64,000 bases of DNA. Origin: an uncultured beta proteobacterium (GTDB taxonomy: Bacteria > Pseudomonadota > Gammaproteobacteria > Burkholderiales > Burkholderiaceae_C). The stretch spans positions 1-64,000 of the forward strand of contig CAIQOO010000153.1 in assembly GCA_903873485.1 (NCBI GenBank), read 5' to 3'. The notes beneath the pieces were generated by a model. It saw nothing but the letters and a program-made list of their open reading frames with translations. It was not told the DNA's origin and did not search any database. A program made the translations under genes and the position numbers. This document shows positions 43,260-53,943 of this stretch, in pieces. Position 1 is the stretch's first letter. Each line of letters begins with the position of its first letter.

Positions 43260-45770
43260 TTATGCAGTAGCCTCCTTGGCATCAATTCGCATGCCGTAGA
43301 AACTGCGGAACACGAACACCAGGTTGACCAGCAGGAACAGCGCCGCCAGGCCATAGACCACCGTTTGGTGCCCCTGCGCATTGAGCCCGACTGCCATTTC
43401 GACCGCCAGCAGGCCAAACAGCGTGGTGAACTTGATGATCGGATTCATCGCCACCGAGGCGGTGTCCTTGAATGGGTCGCCGACCGTGTCGCCCACCACC
43501 GAGGCATTGTGCAGGTCGGTGCCCTTGGCATGCAGTTCGGTTTCAACAATTTTCTTGGCGTTGTCCCAGGCACCACCGGCATTGGCCATGAAAACCGCCT
43601 GGTAAAGGCCGATGATGGCCAGCGAGATCAGGTAGCCGATAAAGAAAAATGGCTCGATGAAGGCACAGGCCAGGGTGCCGAAAAACACCGCCATAAAGAT
43701 GTTGATGGTGCCCTTTTGCGCATAGATGGTGCAGATCTCAACCACTTTTTTGCTGTCTTTCATGGAGGCCTTGACCACCGTGTCAAGCCGGATGTGGGTA
43801 CTGATGAACTCCACCGCCCGGTAAGCCCCGGTTGACACCGCCTGCGTGCTGGCCCCCGAGAACCAGAAAATGGTGGCCCCGCCCGATACCAGACCAAGCA
43901 GGAACGGCGGATGCAGCAGCGACAGCTTGTCAAGGTTTTCTGTCAGCCCCAACGTCAGCAACATGACGATCGAAAACACCATGGTGGTGGCCCCCACCAC
44001 GGCAGTGCCAATCAGCACCGGCTTGGCGGTGGCCTTGAAGGTGTTGCCGCAGCCGTCGTTTTCTTCGAGCAAAAACTTGGCCGCCCGAAAATCCAGATTG
44101 AAGCCAAAATCGCGCTTGACCTCGGCCTCAATGCCTGGCTCCTGCTCGATCAGCGAGAGTTCATAGACCGACTGTGCGTTGTCGGTGACCGGGCCGTAGC
44201 TGTCAACCGCAATCGTCACCGGCCCCATGCCGAGAAAGCCGAAAGCCACCAGCCCGAACGAGAACACCGCCGCCATCATCACCGCCTTGGTGTGGTCCGG
44301 ATTGATCACGGCGGTCAATTCAAACTGCGACAGGACGTAGGCACCCGACATCAGCCCGACGATGATGACCCCAATCCAGAAGGCAGAAAAGTAGCCCGCC
44401 ACCAGGCCAGACAGGATGTTGAGGCTGGCGCCGCCTGCCTTGGAAGCGGTCACCACCTCGCGCACATGGCGCGAGTGGGTCGAGGTAAAGACCTTGACGA
44501 CCTCTGGAATGATGGCCCCGGCCAGGGTGCCCAGGGTGATGATCAGCGACAGTTGCCACCACAGGTTGGTGTAGGCTGTGCCGGCCAGCGCAAAGTTGGC
44601 CATCAGCAAATAAGACACGATAAAGGTCAGGATCAGCGACACGATGGAGGTGATCCACACCAGCGAGGTCAGCGGTGCCTCGAAATTGAAACGTGGCTTG
44701 TCGGCATACAAAGCCCGTGCCAGCAGGTCGTTGCCAAAGTACGAAATGCCCGAGGCCACAATCATCATCACCCGCATGACAAACAGCCACACCAGCAATT
44801 GCACCTGCACCGCAGGCTCAGGAATAGCCAGCATGATGAAGGTGATCAGCGCCACGCCGGTGACGCCATAAGTCTCAAAACCGTCAGCCGTCGGGCCGAC
44901 CGAGTCGCCCGCGTTGTCGCCCACGCAGTCGGCAATCACGCCGGGGTTGCGGGCATCGTCTTCCTGGATGCCGAACTCGATCTTCATCAAATCCGAGCCG
45001 ATGTCGGCAATCTTGGTGAAAATGCCCCCGGCAATGCGCAGCGCCGCCGCGCCCAAAGATTCGCCAATGGCAAAACCGATGAAACACTTGCCAGCCATCG
45101 CAGGCGACACAAACAGCAGGATGCACAGCATGATCAGCAGTTCGGTCGAGATCAGCAGCATGCCAATCGAAATGCCCGATTTCATCGGAATCGCGTAAAC
45201 CGCAAACGGCTTGGCCGCCAGCGAGGCAAATGCGGTGCGACTGTTGGCCAGCGTATTGATGCGGATGCCAAACCAGGCCACGGCAAACGAGCCGGCGATG
45301 CCGACCAGCGAAAAGGCCAGAATCAGCACCACGTCGGAGGCCGGCAAATGCTGGACGAAGTAAAAATAGCCGATCATCAGCACCGCCGTGCATGCCTGCA
45401 AGATCAGCAGGAATTTGCCCTGGGTGAACATATAGGTCTTGCAAGTCTCGTAGATCAACTCGCTGACTTCGGCCATGGTGCGGTGTACCGGCAAATCGCG
45501 AATCTGGCGGTAGATCACGGCCCCGAAAATCAGGCCGGCCAGGCACACCAGCAGCCCGTAGGACAGCAGCGTGGCACCCGACATGCCGCCCAGAAACGAG
45601 ATCAGCGCGGTATCGCCCAAGTTGGGCAAAACCAGGTCAACCTCGCTGGTGTGGCCGGTGGCGGCCAGCGCCGACAGCGCGCCCGGCCCGATACTACAAA
45701 GCAATAGCAACGACAGCAGGCGCGTCATGCTGCGCCCTGCCAACTCAAGGCAAGAGTGTCTGAATCTCAT
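43260..45770 (-). CDS. hppA: Membrane-bound proton-translocating pyrophosphatase, divergent type
   Basis: Integral-membrane PPase of 836 residues with about 16 hydrophobic helices, coupling pyrophosphate hydrolysis to ion pumping. The Asp-rich core IADCVGDNAGDSVGPTADGF (about 279-298) and the C-terminal VVGDTVGDPFKDTASVAMNP are present. Two features depart from the canonical family: the substrate motif D-V-G-A-D-L-V-G-K-V-E is replaced by DIGSDLMKIEFGIQEDD (about 256-272, one residue shorter), and a Lys follows GNT in GNTFKATAKP (about 576), the mark of potassium-independent enzymes. This points to the divergent, possibly Na+-regulated H+-PPases. An AAGGAG site supports the start at 45770. 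Confidence 0.9.
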   Translation of the reverse strand: MRFRHSCLELAGRSMTRLLSLLLLCSIGPGALSALAATGHTSEVDLVLPNLGDTALISFLGGMSGATLLSYGLLVCLAGLIFGAVIYRQIRDLPVHRTMAEVSELIYETCKTYMFTQGKFLLILQACTAVLMIGYFYFVQHLPASDVVLILAFSLVGIAGSFAVAWFGIRINTLANSRTAFASLAAKPFAVYAIPMKSGISIGMLLISTELLIMLCILLFVSPAMAGKCFIGFAIGESLGAAALRIAGGIFTKIADIGSDLMKIEFGIQEDDARNPGVIADCVGDNAGDSVGPTADGFETYGVTGVALITFIMLAIPEPAVQVQLLVWLFVMRVMMIVASGISYFGNDLLARALYADKPRFNFEAPLTSLVWITSIVSLILTFIVSYLLMANFALAGTAYTNLWWQLSLIITLGTLAGAIIPEVVKVFTSTHSRHVREVVTASKAGGASLNILSGLVAGYFSAFWIGVIIVGLMSGAYVLSQFELTAVINPDHTKAVMMAAVFSFGLVAFGFLGMGPVTIAVDSYGPVTDNAQSVYELSLIEQEPGIEAEVKRDFGFNLDFRAAKFLLEENDGCGNTFKATAKPVLIGTAVVGATTMVFSIVMLLTLGLTENLDKLSLLHPPFLLGLVSGGATIFWFSGASTQAVSTGAYRAVEFISTHIRLDTVVKASMKDSKKVVEICTIYAQKGTINIFMAVFFGTLACAFIEPFFFIGYLISLAIIGLYQAVFMANAGGAWDNAKKIVETELHAKGTDLHNASVVGDTVGDPFKDTASVAMNPIIKFTTLFGLLAVEMAVGLNAQGHQTVVYGLAALFLLVNLVFVFRSFYGMRIDAKEATA

Positions 45771-46127
45771 CAGTGCTCCTTAAAAAAAACTCAACTGAAA
45801 TTGCGTTGCTCCATCAATCGGGTCGTTCAGACAAGACGCCAAGAATTGGGCATGCGGCTGAACTATAACTTGCCGACAAGGCAAAACCACGCCAGCAACA
45901 TTGGCATTCGCCGGTGTCTGATTAATTTTTTTGGCTACCGCGCTATTCCAAATGCCATCAATCCCATTCTCCGGTGACGACAGAACCTCCTGTTCATCGG
46001 CAGTCTGGGCCACACTCGGCAATGGTGGCTGAACGGGCTGACCCAGCCCCCGCCGCCCGCAACGCTTTGCTGGAGCGGCAGCGGGGCGGTTAAAGTCGGT
46101 GACATTCAAACACCGGAGTATTTCTCA
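45771..46127. other. Divergent intergenic region between hppA and the renalase-like gene
   Basis: About 357 bases that must contain both promoters. One minus-strand frame crosses most of it, but it would need a TTG start, has no ribosome-binding site and resembles nothing I know. No repeat or hairpin stands out. Confidence 0.5.
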
Positions 46128-47183
46128 ATGAGCATAGCCCCCCGCCCTTCAAAACACTTTGCCGTCGTGGGCGCTGGCATGGCCGGAATCACCTGTGCCC
46201 GCACCCTGCTGCAAGCCGGCCACAAGGTCACGGTTTTTGAAAAAAGCCGTGGCGTAGCCGGTCGTATGGCAACCCGCGACAGCGCTTTTGGCTCGTTTGA
46301 CCACGGTGCCCAATATTTCACGGCGCGTGACCCGCGCTTTGTGCTGGCGCTGGAAACCGCACCCCAACTGTGCAAGCGCTGGAGCGCCAACAGCGTGCAG
46401 GTGCTCGATGAACTCGGTCGGGTCACTGGCACGGCGCTGCCAGCCACCGATGCCCATTGGGTCGCCGTACCGGGGATGAAATCGCTGGTGAGCGGCTGGG
46501 CCGAGCCGTTGAAAGCGGCTGGACAGATCGAGCTGCAAACCCGGGTCACCCAGATTGAACGCGATGCCGTCAGTCCGACACAATGGCAACTGCGCACCGA
46601 AGCACTAGACGGCGCACAGCATGTGTTCTCGGGGTTTGCGGCTGTGTTGCTGGCGGCACCGGCCTTTCAGGCGCAGGATTTGCTGCAAAAATCAAGGCTG
46701 GCCGGACCTTGGGTTGCGCAAATTGAGGAGGTTCAGGTCGGCCCCTGCTGGACACTGATGCTGGCTTTTCCGCAGGCCATGCAGCCCGGCCTCTCGACCC
46801 TCGGTCCGCAGTGGAATGCTGCCCGCAGCACGCACCACCGCATTGCCTGGCTCGCGCGTGAATCGAGCAAGCCGGGGCGCAGCATGATCGAACGCTGGAC
46901 CGTGCAAGCCAGCTCCGCCTGGTCGCAAGAACATCTGCAAGACGACCCGGCCCGTGTCGAGGCCAAGCTGATCAAGGCGTTTGCCGAAGTCACCGGCATT
47001 CGCGCCGAGCCGGCCCATGTCGATAGCCAGCGCTGGCTCTATGCCAAAACCCTCAAGCCGCTGGGCCAAAGCCATTTGTGGGACAGCAAAAATGGTCTGG
47101 GCCTGTGTGGCGACTGGTGCCTGGGGCACCGGGTGGAAAACGCGTTTGTGTCAGGGCTGGAGCTGGCACTCGCGGTGATGTGA
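46128..47183 (+). CDS. Renalase-like FAD-dependent oxidoreductase
   Basis: Flavoprotein of 351 residues. The N-terminal FAVVGAGMAGITCARTLLQA (GxGxxG, residues about 11-30), VFEKSRGVAGRMATRD and the FDHGAQYFTARDPRF segment are typical of bacterial renalase-like and amine-oxidase-fold proteins; a C-terminal GLGLCGDWCLGHRVENAFVS contains the second FAD motif. Bacterial renalases oxidise off-pathway dihydro-nicotinamide isomers, so cofactor repair is a possible role. The substrate is not proven by sequence. A CCGGAG site precedes the ATG, and gluQ begins 12 bases after the stop. Confidence 0.85.
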   Translation: MSIAPRPSKHFAVVGAGMAGITCARTLLQAGHKVTVFEKSRGVAGRMATRDSAFGSFDHGAQYFTARDPRFVLALETAPQLCKRWSANSVQVLDELGRVTGTALPATDAHWVAVPGMKSLVSGWAEPLKAAGQIELQTRVTQIERDAVSPTQWQLRTEALDGAQHVFSGFAAVLLAAPAFQAQDLLQKSRLAGPWVAQIEEVQVGPCWTLMLAFPQAMQPGLSTLGPQWNAARSTHHRIAWLARESSKPGRSMIERWTVQASSAWSQEHLQDDPARVEAKLIKAFAEVTGIRAEPAHVDSQRWLYAKTLKPLGQSHLWDSKNGLGLCGDWCLGHRVENAFVSGLELALAVM

Positions 47184-47195
47184 TCGGCGCTGCCG

Positions 47196-48188
47196 GTGCG
47201 CGGCTACATCGGCCGGTTTGCGCCCTCCCCCACCGGGCCATTGCATGCCGGCTCGCTGGTGGCAGCGCTGGCGAGCTGGCTCGATGCCCGCGCGCAGGAC
47301 GGTCAATGGCTGGTGCGCATCGAAGACGTTGACCACAGCCGCTGCTTGCCAAACCTCGATCAGTTCATCTTGCAGCAGCTCGCCGCCTGCGGCCTGCACA
47401 GCGACCTGCCACCCGTGTACCAGTCACAACGCGGCAGCCTTTACCAGCAGGCGCTCGATTCGCTGGCGCAGCGCGGATTGGCTTACCCCTGCGCCTGCAC
47501 CCGCAAGGAAATTGCCGCCACGCAAGCAGAACTGGGGCATGGCAGATCTCGTCACAGCGAGTTGATCTACCCCGGAACCTGCCGCTTCGGCCTGCACGAA
47601 CGACCTGCACGCGCCTGGCGCCTGAGAACCGATGTTTATATGAAAAATAGGCCTCCAGCCCTTATGGGACAAGCGCAGACAGCTATATATTCAATAGTAA
47701 ATAAAACCGCTGATGCGCCGCCGAACCTGGTGCTGCGTGCGTCTGCAAACACCCCGCTAAGCTGGACCGACCGCCGTCTGGGCCGACAACAGCAAGACGT
47801 GCAGGCGGCAGTGGGCGACTTCATCTTGAAACGTGCGGATGGCTGTTTTGCCTACCAGTTGGCGGTGGTGGTTGATGATGCAGAGCAAGGCATTAGCGAC
47901 ATCGTGCGCGGCGAAGACCTGGCAGACAACACGGCCCGGCAAATTTTGCTGCAGCAGGCGCTTGGCCTGCCAACCCCGCATTACCTGCACACACCGCTGG
48001 TGCTGGGTGACAACGGCGAAAAGCTCAGCAAGCAAAACGGGGCGCAGGCACTTGACACCCACAACCCGCTGGCCGAATTGAACCGCGCTGCCGCATTATT
48101 GGGTTTACCCGCACAGCAAGATGCCGCCACTGGTCTGGCGCACTGGGTGGCGCAGTGGCGCGCTGTGGCGAGCGTGAGTCAAGGGTGA
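47196..48188 (+). CDS. gluQ: Glutamyl-Q tRNA(Asp) synthetase
   Basis: Paralogue of the glutamyl-tRNA synthetase catalytic domain that attaches glutamate to queuosine in tRNA-Asp; 330 residues. It shows [20 protein letters not shown] (HIGH-like), [10 protein letters not shown], Cys residues in [14 protein letters not shown] and YPGTCRF, and [12 protein letters not shown] (KMSKS-like). The anticodon-binding domain is absent, as in the family. Start is a GTG at 47196; no ATG is available before the conserved N-terminus. A segment of about 21 residues (roughly 148-168; [20 protein letters not shown] region) is encoded by a copy of the interspersed repeat and sits between the zinc-site region and the Rossmann continuation. 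The frame is kept. Confidence 0.93.
   Translation: MRGYIGRFAPSPTGPLHAGSLVAALASWLDARAQDGQWLVRIEDVDHSRCLPNLDQFILQQLAACGLHSDLPPVYQSQRGSLYQQALDSLAQRGLAYPCACTRKEIAATQAELGHGRSRHSELIYPGTCRFGLHERPARAWRLRTDVYMKNRPPALMGQAQTAIYSIVNKTADAPPNLVLRASANTPLSWTDRRLGRQQQDVQAAVGDFILKRADGCFAYQLAVVVDDAEQGISDIVRGEDLADNTARQILLQQALGLPTPHYLHTPLVLGDNGEKLSKQNGAQALDTHNPLAELNRAAALLGLPAQQDAATGLAHWVAQWRAVASVSQG
47637..47700 (+). repeat. Interspersed ~60-bp repeat, copy 5 (inside gluQ)
   Basis: Core AGGCCTCCAGCCCTTATGGG followed by CAAGCGCAGACAGCTATATA. It is in frame and adds about 21 residues to GluQ. It is one of the best-preserved copies. Confidence 0.9.
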
Positions 48189-48244
48189 ACATGTGACGCC
48201 TGCGGCATGCTGACAAGCTCTGCCGCTGTAACGTTGAGATGCCA

Positions 48245-49501
48245 TCATCCATTAACCGCCTCCAGCGCCAGCAACTCGGCCACCGTTTGCCGGCGCCGAA
48301 TCAGGCGCGGCTGGCCCGCCTCGATCAGCAGTTCCGGAATCAGCGGGCGGGTGTTGTAGTTTGATGACATCGAGGCACCGTAAGCGCCGGTGTCATGCAG
48401 CACCAACAAATCACCGACCTGTGCCACCGGCAGGGCACGCTGCTGCACCACCCCGCCCTCACCCTGGGTGAACACGTCGCCCGACTCGCACAGCGGCCCG
48501 CCGACCACGGTTTCTTGCAGCATGCCGGCAACGCTGGTGCCATCGGCGTGGATCAATTCCATGCCATGAAAACTGCCGTACATGCTGGGGCGCATCAGGT
48601 CGCCAAAGCCGGCATCGACCATCACAAACTGCCGGCTGCCCATGCGTTTGGTGGCGCGCACTTCGGCCACCAGCACGCCGGATTCAGCCACCAGATAACG
48701 GCCCGGCTCAATCTCCAACGTCACCGGGTGACCCAGCCGCCGGGCAATTTGGTTTCTGGCCGCATCCCACAGCGCAAAATAGTGCTGCGTGTCGATTGGC
48801 GACTCACCGGCCTGGTACGGAACCGACAGACCACCACCGGCCGAAATGGCGGCGATGTCCATGCCGAGCGCCGCGACGGTTTCAACCAGACTCACCATCG
48901 CGCCACACACTTGCTGCAAATGCGCGTAATCGACACCTGAGCCGATGTGCATGTGCAAGCCGATCAGTTTCAGGCCATTGGCAGACACCCTTGCCAGCGC
49001 GTCGGGCAAATCGGTGTGCCAGATGCCATGCTTGCTGTGCTCGCCGCCGGTATTGGTCTTGTTGCTGTGGCCGTGGCCAAAACCGGGGTTGATGCGCAGC
49101 CAGACCGGGTGGCCGGGGCTTGCCAAACCGAGCTGGTCGAGCATGTCGATCGAGCCGCAATTCACCGCAATGCCGAGTTCGGCCACCCGTGGCAGCGTGG
49201 CGCGATCCAGCAAATCGGCGGTAAAAACGATGTCGACCGGGCCATCATGCCAGCCCGGCTTGAAGCCAGCGGCCAGCGCGCGCTCGATCTCGCCCAGCGA
49301 CACCGCATCCACCCGCACCCCCAGGCGCAACATCAGCCGCAGGATATGGGTGTTGGAATTGGCCTTCTGGGCAAAACGGATCACGTCAAACTGGCCCAGG
49401 GTGGCAATCTGGCGTGCCATGGTGGCGGCGTCATAGACCCACAACGGGGTGCCATGCTGTTGCGCCAGGGTAGCGAGGGTGTCGGGTAGAAATGGGTTCA
49501 T
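48245..49501 (-). CDS. lysA: Diaminopimelate decarboxylase
   Basis: PLP enzyme of 418 residues that makes L-lysine from meso-diaminopimelate. The PLP Lys is in [20 protein letters not shown] (about residue 45), the phosphate-binding Gly-rich loop in [15 protein letters not shown] (about 224-238), the [19 protein letters not shown] motif at about 263-281, and the substrate Cys-Glu in [15 protein letters not shown] (about 336-350). C-terminal Tyr lies in the [15 protein letters not shown] segment. It converges on gluQ with a 56-base gap and diverges from purL. Confidence 0.96.
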   Translation of the reverse strand: MNPFLPDTLATLAQQHGTPLWVYDAATMARQIATLGQFDVIRFAQKANSNTHILRLMLRLGVRVDAVSLGEIERALAAGFKPGWHDGPVDIVFTADLLDRATLPRVAELGIAVNCGSIDMLDQLGLASPGHPVWLRINPGFGHGHSNKTNTGGEHSKHGIWHTDLPDALARVSANGLKLIGLHMHIGSGVDYAHLQQVCGAMVSLVETVAALGMDIAAISAGGGLSVPYQAGESPIDTQHYFALWDAARNQIARRLGHPVTLEIEPGRYLVAESGVLVAEVRATKRMGSRQFVMVDAGFGDLMRPSMYGSFHGMELIHADGTSVAGMLQETVVGGPLCESGDVFTQGEGGVVQQRALPVAQVGDLLVLHDTGAYGASMSSNYNTRPLIPELLIEAGQPRLIRRRQTVAELLALEAVNG

Positions 49502-49711
49502 GGGCTGATCATGCCCGCCAAAATCAATTCAATCAATGGCTATTTTTCTTATTGCATCAATTCATCAGGGATATGGCCAGCGCAGTGGCAGTCAGGCGCC
49601 ATGGTGCGCCTGGGTGGCACTGGTAAAATTTTTGCCGTCACGGCCCACCCATCGAGCGCGCAGGCCGTGCGTCAATCCCAACCTTGTCAGCCCCCTCAAC
49701 CGGCCCCCATC

Positions 49712-52700
49712 GTGACCCTGCACATCTCCCAATTCGAGGGCGGCAGCGCTCTCAGCGACTTCCGTGTTCAACAACTTTTGCCGCGCCTGCGGGCAGTGCA
49801 TGACAAGATCAGCGGCCTGGCGGCCCGTTATGTGCATCTGGTGGCCAGCTTGCAGCAAGCCACGCCAGCCCTGCAAGCGCAGTTGGCCGCCTTGCTCCGC
49901 TACGGCGCGCCTTACGGCGGCCCGACCGATGGCGCGCTGATTGTGGTGACGCCACGGCTGGGCACGGTATCGCCCTGGGCCTCCAAGGCCACCGACATTG
50001 CGCACAACTGTGGCCTGGCGCTGCGCCGGGTTGAGCGGGTGGTGGAATACCACCTCACGCTCAAGAGCGGCTTGCTCTCCCGGCCGACGCTGACAGCCGG
50101 ACAACTGGCCCGGATCGGCGATCTGCTGCATGACCGCATGACCGAAAGCGTGATGTTTGATCGCGACAGTGCACTGGGCCTGTTCAATCAGTTGCCCGCC
50201 GCCCCGATGGCGCATGTCGATGTGTTGCGGGGTGGCGTGGCGGCGCTGCTGGCCGCCAATACCGAATTTGGCCTGGCGCTGGCCAGCGACGAGATTGACT
50301 ACCTGGTGCAAGCATTCACCCAGTTGCAGCGCAACCCGACCGATGTCGAACTGATGATGTTTGCCCAGGCCAACAGCGAGCACTGCCGGCACAAGATTTT
50401 CAACGCCACTTTCCGCATCGACGGCGTGGCGCAGCCGCACAGCCTGTTTGACATGATTCGTCACAGCCACCAGGCGCAGCCGCAGCATACGCTGGTGGCG
50501 TATTCTGACAACGCCTCGGTGATGGAAGGCGCGCAGATTCAGCGTTTCAGTGCCAAATCGGCCTCCAGCCCTTACGGTGTATGCGCTGCCAGCTATCAAA
50601 AAGAAAGTGCATTGGCGCATGTTTTGATGAAGGTGGAAACCCACAACCACCCGACCGCCATCTCGCCCTTCCCTGGTGCTGCCACCGGTGCCGGCGGCGA
50701 AATCCGCGACGAAGGTGCCACCGGTCGTGGCTCCAGGCCCAAAGCCGGCCTGTCCGGTTTTACCGTCTCCAAAATCAATTGGGGTCAGAGTCCAATTGAT
50801 TCGCCGGATTCAAAAATCGACAACAATTCGACTCTGACCCCAATTTATGGCAAGCCGGAGCAGATTGCCAGCCCGTTGCAGATCATGATGGACGGGCCGC
50901 TCGGTGCGGCAGCGTTCAATAATGAGTTTGGCCGGCCCAATTTGCTGGGCTATTTTCGCGAGTATGAGCAGGCTTTGCGTTACACCGCAACCGATGCCGG
51001 CGGGGTCGCCGTGCCAGTCGAAGAGCAGCGTGGCTACCACAAGCCAATCATGATTGCCGGTGGTCTGGGCGTGATTGATGCCAGCCAGACGCACAAGATC
51101 GCCTTTGCTGCGGGGAGCCTGCTGATTCAGCTCGGCGGGCCGGGCATGCGCATTGGCATGGGCGGCGGTGCTGCCAGTTCCATGACCACCGGGGCCAATG
51201 CGGCGCAGCTCGATTTTGATTCGGTGCAGCGCGGCAACCCCGAGATGCAGCGCCGGGCGCAAGAGGTCATCAACCAATGCTGGCTGCAAGGCCGTGACAA
51301 CCCGATTCTGGCAATTCACGATGTCGGCGCTGGCGGCCTGAGCAACGCTTTTCCCGAGCTGACCCACGACGCTGGCCGTGGCGCGCGCTTTGATTTGCGC
51401 GCAGTGCCGCTGGAAGAAACGGGCATGACCCCTCGCGAGATCTGGTCAAACGAAAGCCAGGAACGCTATGTGCTGGCGATTGCCCCGGCGTCGCTGGCGC
51501 AGTTTCAGGCCTTGTGCGAACGCGAACGTTGCCCGTTTGCCGTGGTGGGCGTGGCCACCGAGGCGCCTGACCTGGTGGTCGGCGATGTCGATCTGGCGCC
51601 AGCCACAGCGGTCGAAACCGCTGATATATCAGCATCCAGCTTGGCGGCCAACTTGCCAGTCAACATGCCAATGAACCTGCTGCTGGGCAAGCCGCCCAAA
51701 ATGCAGCGCGACGTGGCAACCGTGGTGCGCCACTTTGCCCCGGTCAACCTGACCGATGTGCTGCTGCAGCAGGCGGCGCTGGATGTGCTGTCGCACCCGA
51801 CCGTGGCCAGCAAGCGCTTTCTGGTGACGATTGGCGACCGCAGCGTCGGCGGCTTGACGCACCGCGACCAGATGGTCGGCCCCTGGCAGGTGCCGGTGGC
51901 CGACTGCGCCGTGACCCTGGCCGACTTTGCCGGTTTTGCCGGTGAAGCCATGGCAATGGGCGAACGCACGCCGCTGGCCACAGTGAATGCCCCGGCAGCC
52001 GGGCGCATGGCGGTGGCCGAAGCCATCACCAACCTGCTGGCGGCACCGATCGCGCTTGACCGGGTCAAGCTGTCGGCCAACTGGATGGCGGCCTGCGGCG
52101 AGCCAGGCGAAGATGCGGCGCTGTATGCGACGGTGAAAGCGGTGGGGCTGGAACTGTGCCCGGCGCTGGGTATTGCCATTCCGGTCGGCAAGGATTCGCT
52201 GTCGATGCGCACCCAGTGGAGCGAGCCGGCCAGCCCGGCTGGCAGCGCCCGGCTGGCCAAAAAAGTCACTTCGCCGGTGTCATTGATCGTCACCGCCTTT
52301 GCCACCCTCGCCGATGTGCGCGGCACGCTGACGCCGCAGCTTGACAACAGCGCCGACACGTCGCTGATTTTGCTGGACCTGGGGCGCGGCCAGAACCGCA
52401 TGGGCGGCAGCATTCTGGCGCAAACCTTAGGCCAGATGGGCGACCAGGTGCCTGACCTGGACCAGCCGCAAGACCTGGTGAAGCTGGTGGCGGCCGTCAA
52501 CGCCTTGCGCGCTGGCGGGCTGATTTTGGCCTGCCACGACCGCAGCGATGGCGGCCTGTTTGCCTGCGTCTGCGAGATGGCCTTTGCCGGGCATGTCGGG
52601 GTGGCACTGAATGTCGATATGCTGGTCACCGAGGGCGATGGCATTGCCGACAGCCGCATGGATGTCGGCGACAGCAAAAACTGGGCGGGCCAGGTCAGCG

Positions 52701-53908
52701 CCCGGCGCAATGAGTTGACGCTCAAGGCGCTGTTTTGCGAAGAACTCGGCATGCTGCTGCAAGTGCGCAGCGCCGATCGCGGTCCGGTAATGCAAATCCT
52801 GCGCCAGCACGGCTTGAGCCAGCACAGCCATGTGGTCGGCAAAACCCGCCCAGTTGGCTCTGGCATTCAGGCCGGTATCGGTCAGATCCAGGTTTGGCGC
52901 GATGCCAAGGCCATCTTCAGCGCCAAACTGGCCGATTTGCACCAGGTCTGGGATGCCACGAGCTGGAAAATTTGCCAGCGGCGCGACAACCCGGCCGGTG
53001 CCGATGCCGAACATGCAGCGGCGGGTCAGCCCGATGATCCGGGTCTGCATATTTATATGCCAAATCAGCCTCCAGCCCTTGCTGGACAAGCGCTGTCAGC
53101 TATTGAATCAGTAGTTTCTCAGGGTTCGCCTGGATTGCTGCTGGCACGCCCCAAGGTGGCGGTGCTGCGCGAGCAGGGGGTTAATTCCCATGTCGAAATG
53201 GCCTTTGCCTTTACCGAAGCCGGTTTTGAAGCCTTTGATGTGCACATGACCGACCTGCAAACCGGTCGCGCCCGGCTCGCCGACTTCAAGGGCCTGGTAG
53301 CCTGCGGCGGCTTCAGTTATGGCGACACACTTGGCGCCGGCATCGGCTGGGCACGCTCGATCACTTTCAACCCGCTGCTGGCCGACCAGTTCAAGTCCTT
53401 TTTTGACCGAGCCGACACCTTTGCGCTGGGCGTCTGCAACGGCTGCCAGATGTTTGCCGAACTGGCCGACATCATCCCCGGTGCCGACGATTGGCCGCGT
53501 TTCACCAGCAACCAGAGCGAGCGTTTTGAGGCGCGCCTGAGCATGGTCGAGGTGCTGGCGTCGCCGTCGCTGTTTTTGGCCGACATGGCCGGCTGCCGGC
53601 TGCCGGTGGCGGTGGCGCATGGCGAGGGTTATGCCAACTTCAGCCACCGGGGCCATGCTGACAAGGTGATCGCGGCGATGCGCTTTACCGACAATTTTGG
53701 CGCCGCAACACAGGCCTATCCGTTCAATCCGAACGGCAGCCCCGGTGGCCTGACTGCCGTGACCACCCCAGATGGCCGTTTCACCGCCATGATGCCGCAC
53801 CCGGAACGGGTGTTTCGCAACATCCAGATGAGCTGGACCGACCAGCCGGTGTCGGATTTCAGCCCGTGGATGCGCTTGTGGCACAACGCGCGGCGCTGGG
53901 TCGGGTGA
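49712..53908 (+). CDS. purL: Phosphoribosylformylglycinamidine synthase, large type
   Basis: Converts FGAR to FGAM with glutamine and ATP in purine synthesis. At 1398 residues it is about 100 longer than E. coli PurL (1295). All domains are present: N-terminal PurS-like domain, linker, synthetase halves ([54 protein letters not shown]) and a C-terminal glutamine amidotransferase domain (nucleophile Cys in [18 protein letters not shown]; His-Glu in [11 protein letters not shown]). Three segments come from repetitive DNA: interspersed repeats at 50552-50607 and 53051-53115 and a 69-bp palindrome at 50777-50845. I start at the GTG at 49712 ([14 protein letters not shown]) because the upstream in-frame part is not family-like. 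Confidence 0.95.
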   Translation: MTLHISQFEGGSALSDFRVQQLLPRLRAVHDKISGLAARYVHLVASLQQATPALQAQLAALLRYGAPYGGPTDGALIVVTPRLGTVSPWASKATDIAHNCGLALRRVERVVEYHLTLKSGLLSRPTLTAGQLARIGDLLHDRMTESVMFDRDSALGLFNQLPAAPMAHVDVLRGGVAALLAANTEFGLALASDEIDYLVQAFTQLQRNPTDVELMMFAQANSEHCRHKIFNATFRIDGVAQPHSLFDMIRHSHQAQPQHTLVAYSDNASVMEGAQIQRFSAKSASSPYGVCAASYQKESALAHVLMKVETHNHPTAISPFPGAATGAGGEIRDEGATGRGSRPKAGLSGFTVSKINWGQSPIDSPDSKIDNNSTLTPIYGKPEQIASPLQIMMDGPLGAAAFNNEFGRPNLLGYFREYEQALRYTATDAGGVAVPVEEQRGYHKPIMIAGGLGVIDASQTHKIAFAAGSLLIQLGGPGMRIGMGGGAASSMTTGANAAQLDFDSVQRGNPEMQRRAQEVINQCWLQGRDNPILAIHDVGAGGLSNAFPELTHDAGRGARFDLRAVPLEETGMTPREIWSNESQERYVLAIAPASLAQFQALCERERCPFAVVGVATEAPDLVVGDVDLAPATAVETADISASSLAANLPVNMPMNLLLGKPPKMQRDVATVVRHFAPVNLTDVLLQQAALDVLSHPTVASKRFLVTIGDRSVGGLTHRDQMVGPWQVPVADCAVTLADFAGFAGEAMAMGERTPLATVNAPAAGRMAVAEAITNLLAAPIALDRVKLSANWMAACGEPGEDAALYATVKAVGLELCPALGIAIPVGKDSLSMRTQWSEPASPAGSARLAKKVTSPVSLIVTAFATLADVRGTLTPQLDNSADTSLILLDLGRGQNRMGGSILAQTLGQMGDQVPDLDQPQDLVKLVAAVNALRAGGLILACHDRSDGGLFACVCEMAFAGHVGVALNVDMLVTEGDGIADSRMDVGDSKNWAGQVSARRNELTLKALFCEELGMLLQVRSADRGPVMQILRQHGLSQHSHVVGKTRPVGSGIQAGIGQIQVWRDAKAIFSAKLADLHQVWDATSWKICQRRDNPAGADAEHAAAGQPDDPGLHIYMPNQPPALAGQALSAIESVVSQGSPGLLLARPKVAVLREQGVNSHVEMAFAFTEAGFEAFDVHMTDLQTGRARLADFKGLVACGGFSYGDTLGAGIGWARSITFNPLLADQFKSFFDRADTFALGVCNGCQMFAELADIIPGADDWPRFTSNQSERFEARLSMVEVLASPSLFLADMAGCRLPVAVAHGEGYANFSHRGHADKVIAAMRFTDNFGAATQAYPFNPNGSPGGLTAVTTPDGRFTAMMPHPERVFRNIQMSWTDQPVSDFSPWMRLWHNARRWVG
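50552..50607 (+). repeat. Interspersed ~60-bp repeat, copy 6 (inside purL)
   Basis: Core CGGCCTCCAGCCCTTACGGT followed by ATGCGCTGCCAGCTATCAAA. In frame; the encoded [17 protein letters not shown] lies just before the conserved [11 protein letters not shown] active-site motif, in a segment that varies among homologues. Confidence 0.85.
50777..50845. repeat. 69-bp palindromic repeat inserted in purL
   Basis: Arms of 22 bases (50777-50798 and 50824-50845) match 21 of 22 when one is inverted: AATTGGGGTCAGAGTC and its complement GACTCTGACCCCAATT at the ends, spacer 25 bases. This is a family I recognise from betaproteobacterial genomes as REP-like or transposase-associated. It encodes about 23 residues without a stop. 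Confidence 0.85.
53051..53115 (+). repeat. Interspersed ~60-bp repeat, copy 7 (purL interdomain linker)
   Basis: Core CAGCCTCCAGCCCTTGCTGG followed by CAAGCGCTGTCAGCTATTGA. In frame; it encodes about 21 residues in the linker between the synthetase part and the glutamine amidotransferase domain. Confidence 0.9.
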
Positions 53909-53943
53909 CTGGCGCGGCATCAGCCTGGCGGCAGAAAAAATTC

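Noticed and set aside
43911-45707. Plus-strand reading frame of 598 codons opposite hppA
   Set aside because: Highly rich in His, Gln and Arg, typical of an antisense shadow of membrane-protein codons; hppA is certain.
45780-46109. Possible 109-codon gene between hppA and the renalase-like gene
   Set aside because: Needs a TTG start without a ribosome-binding site and would fill the divergent promoter region.
49511-49711. 67-codon N-terminal extension of purL
   Set aside because: It is not PurL-like in sequence; the GTG at 49712 starts the conserved N-terminus.
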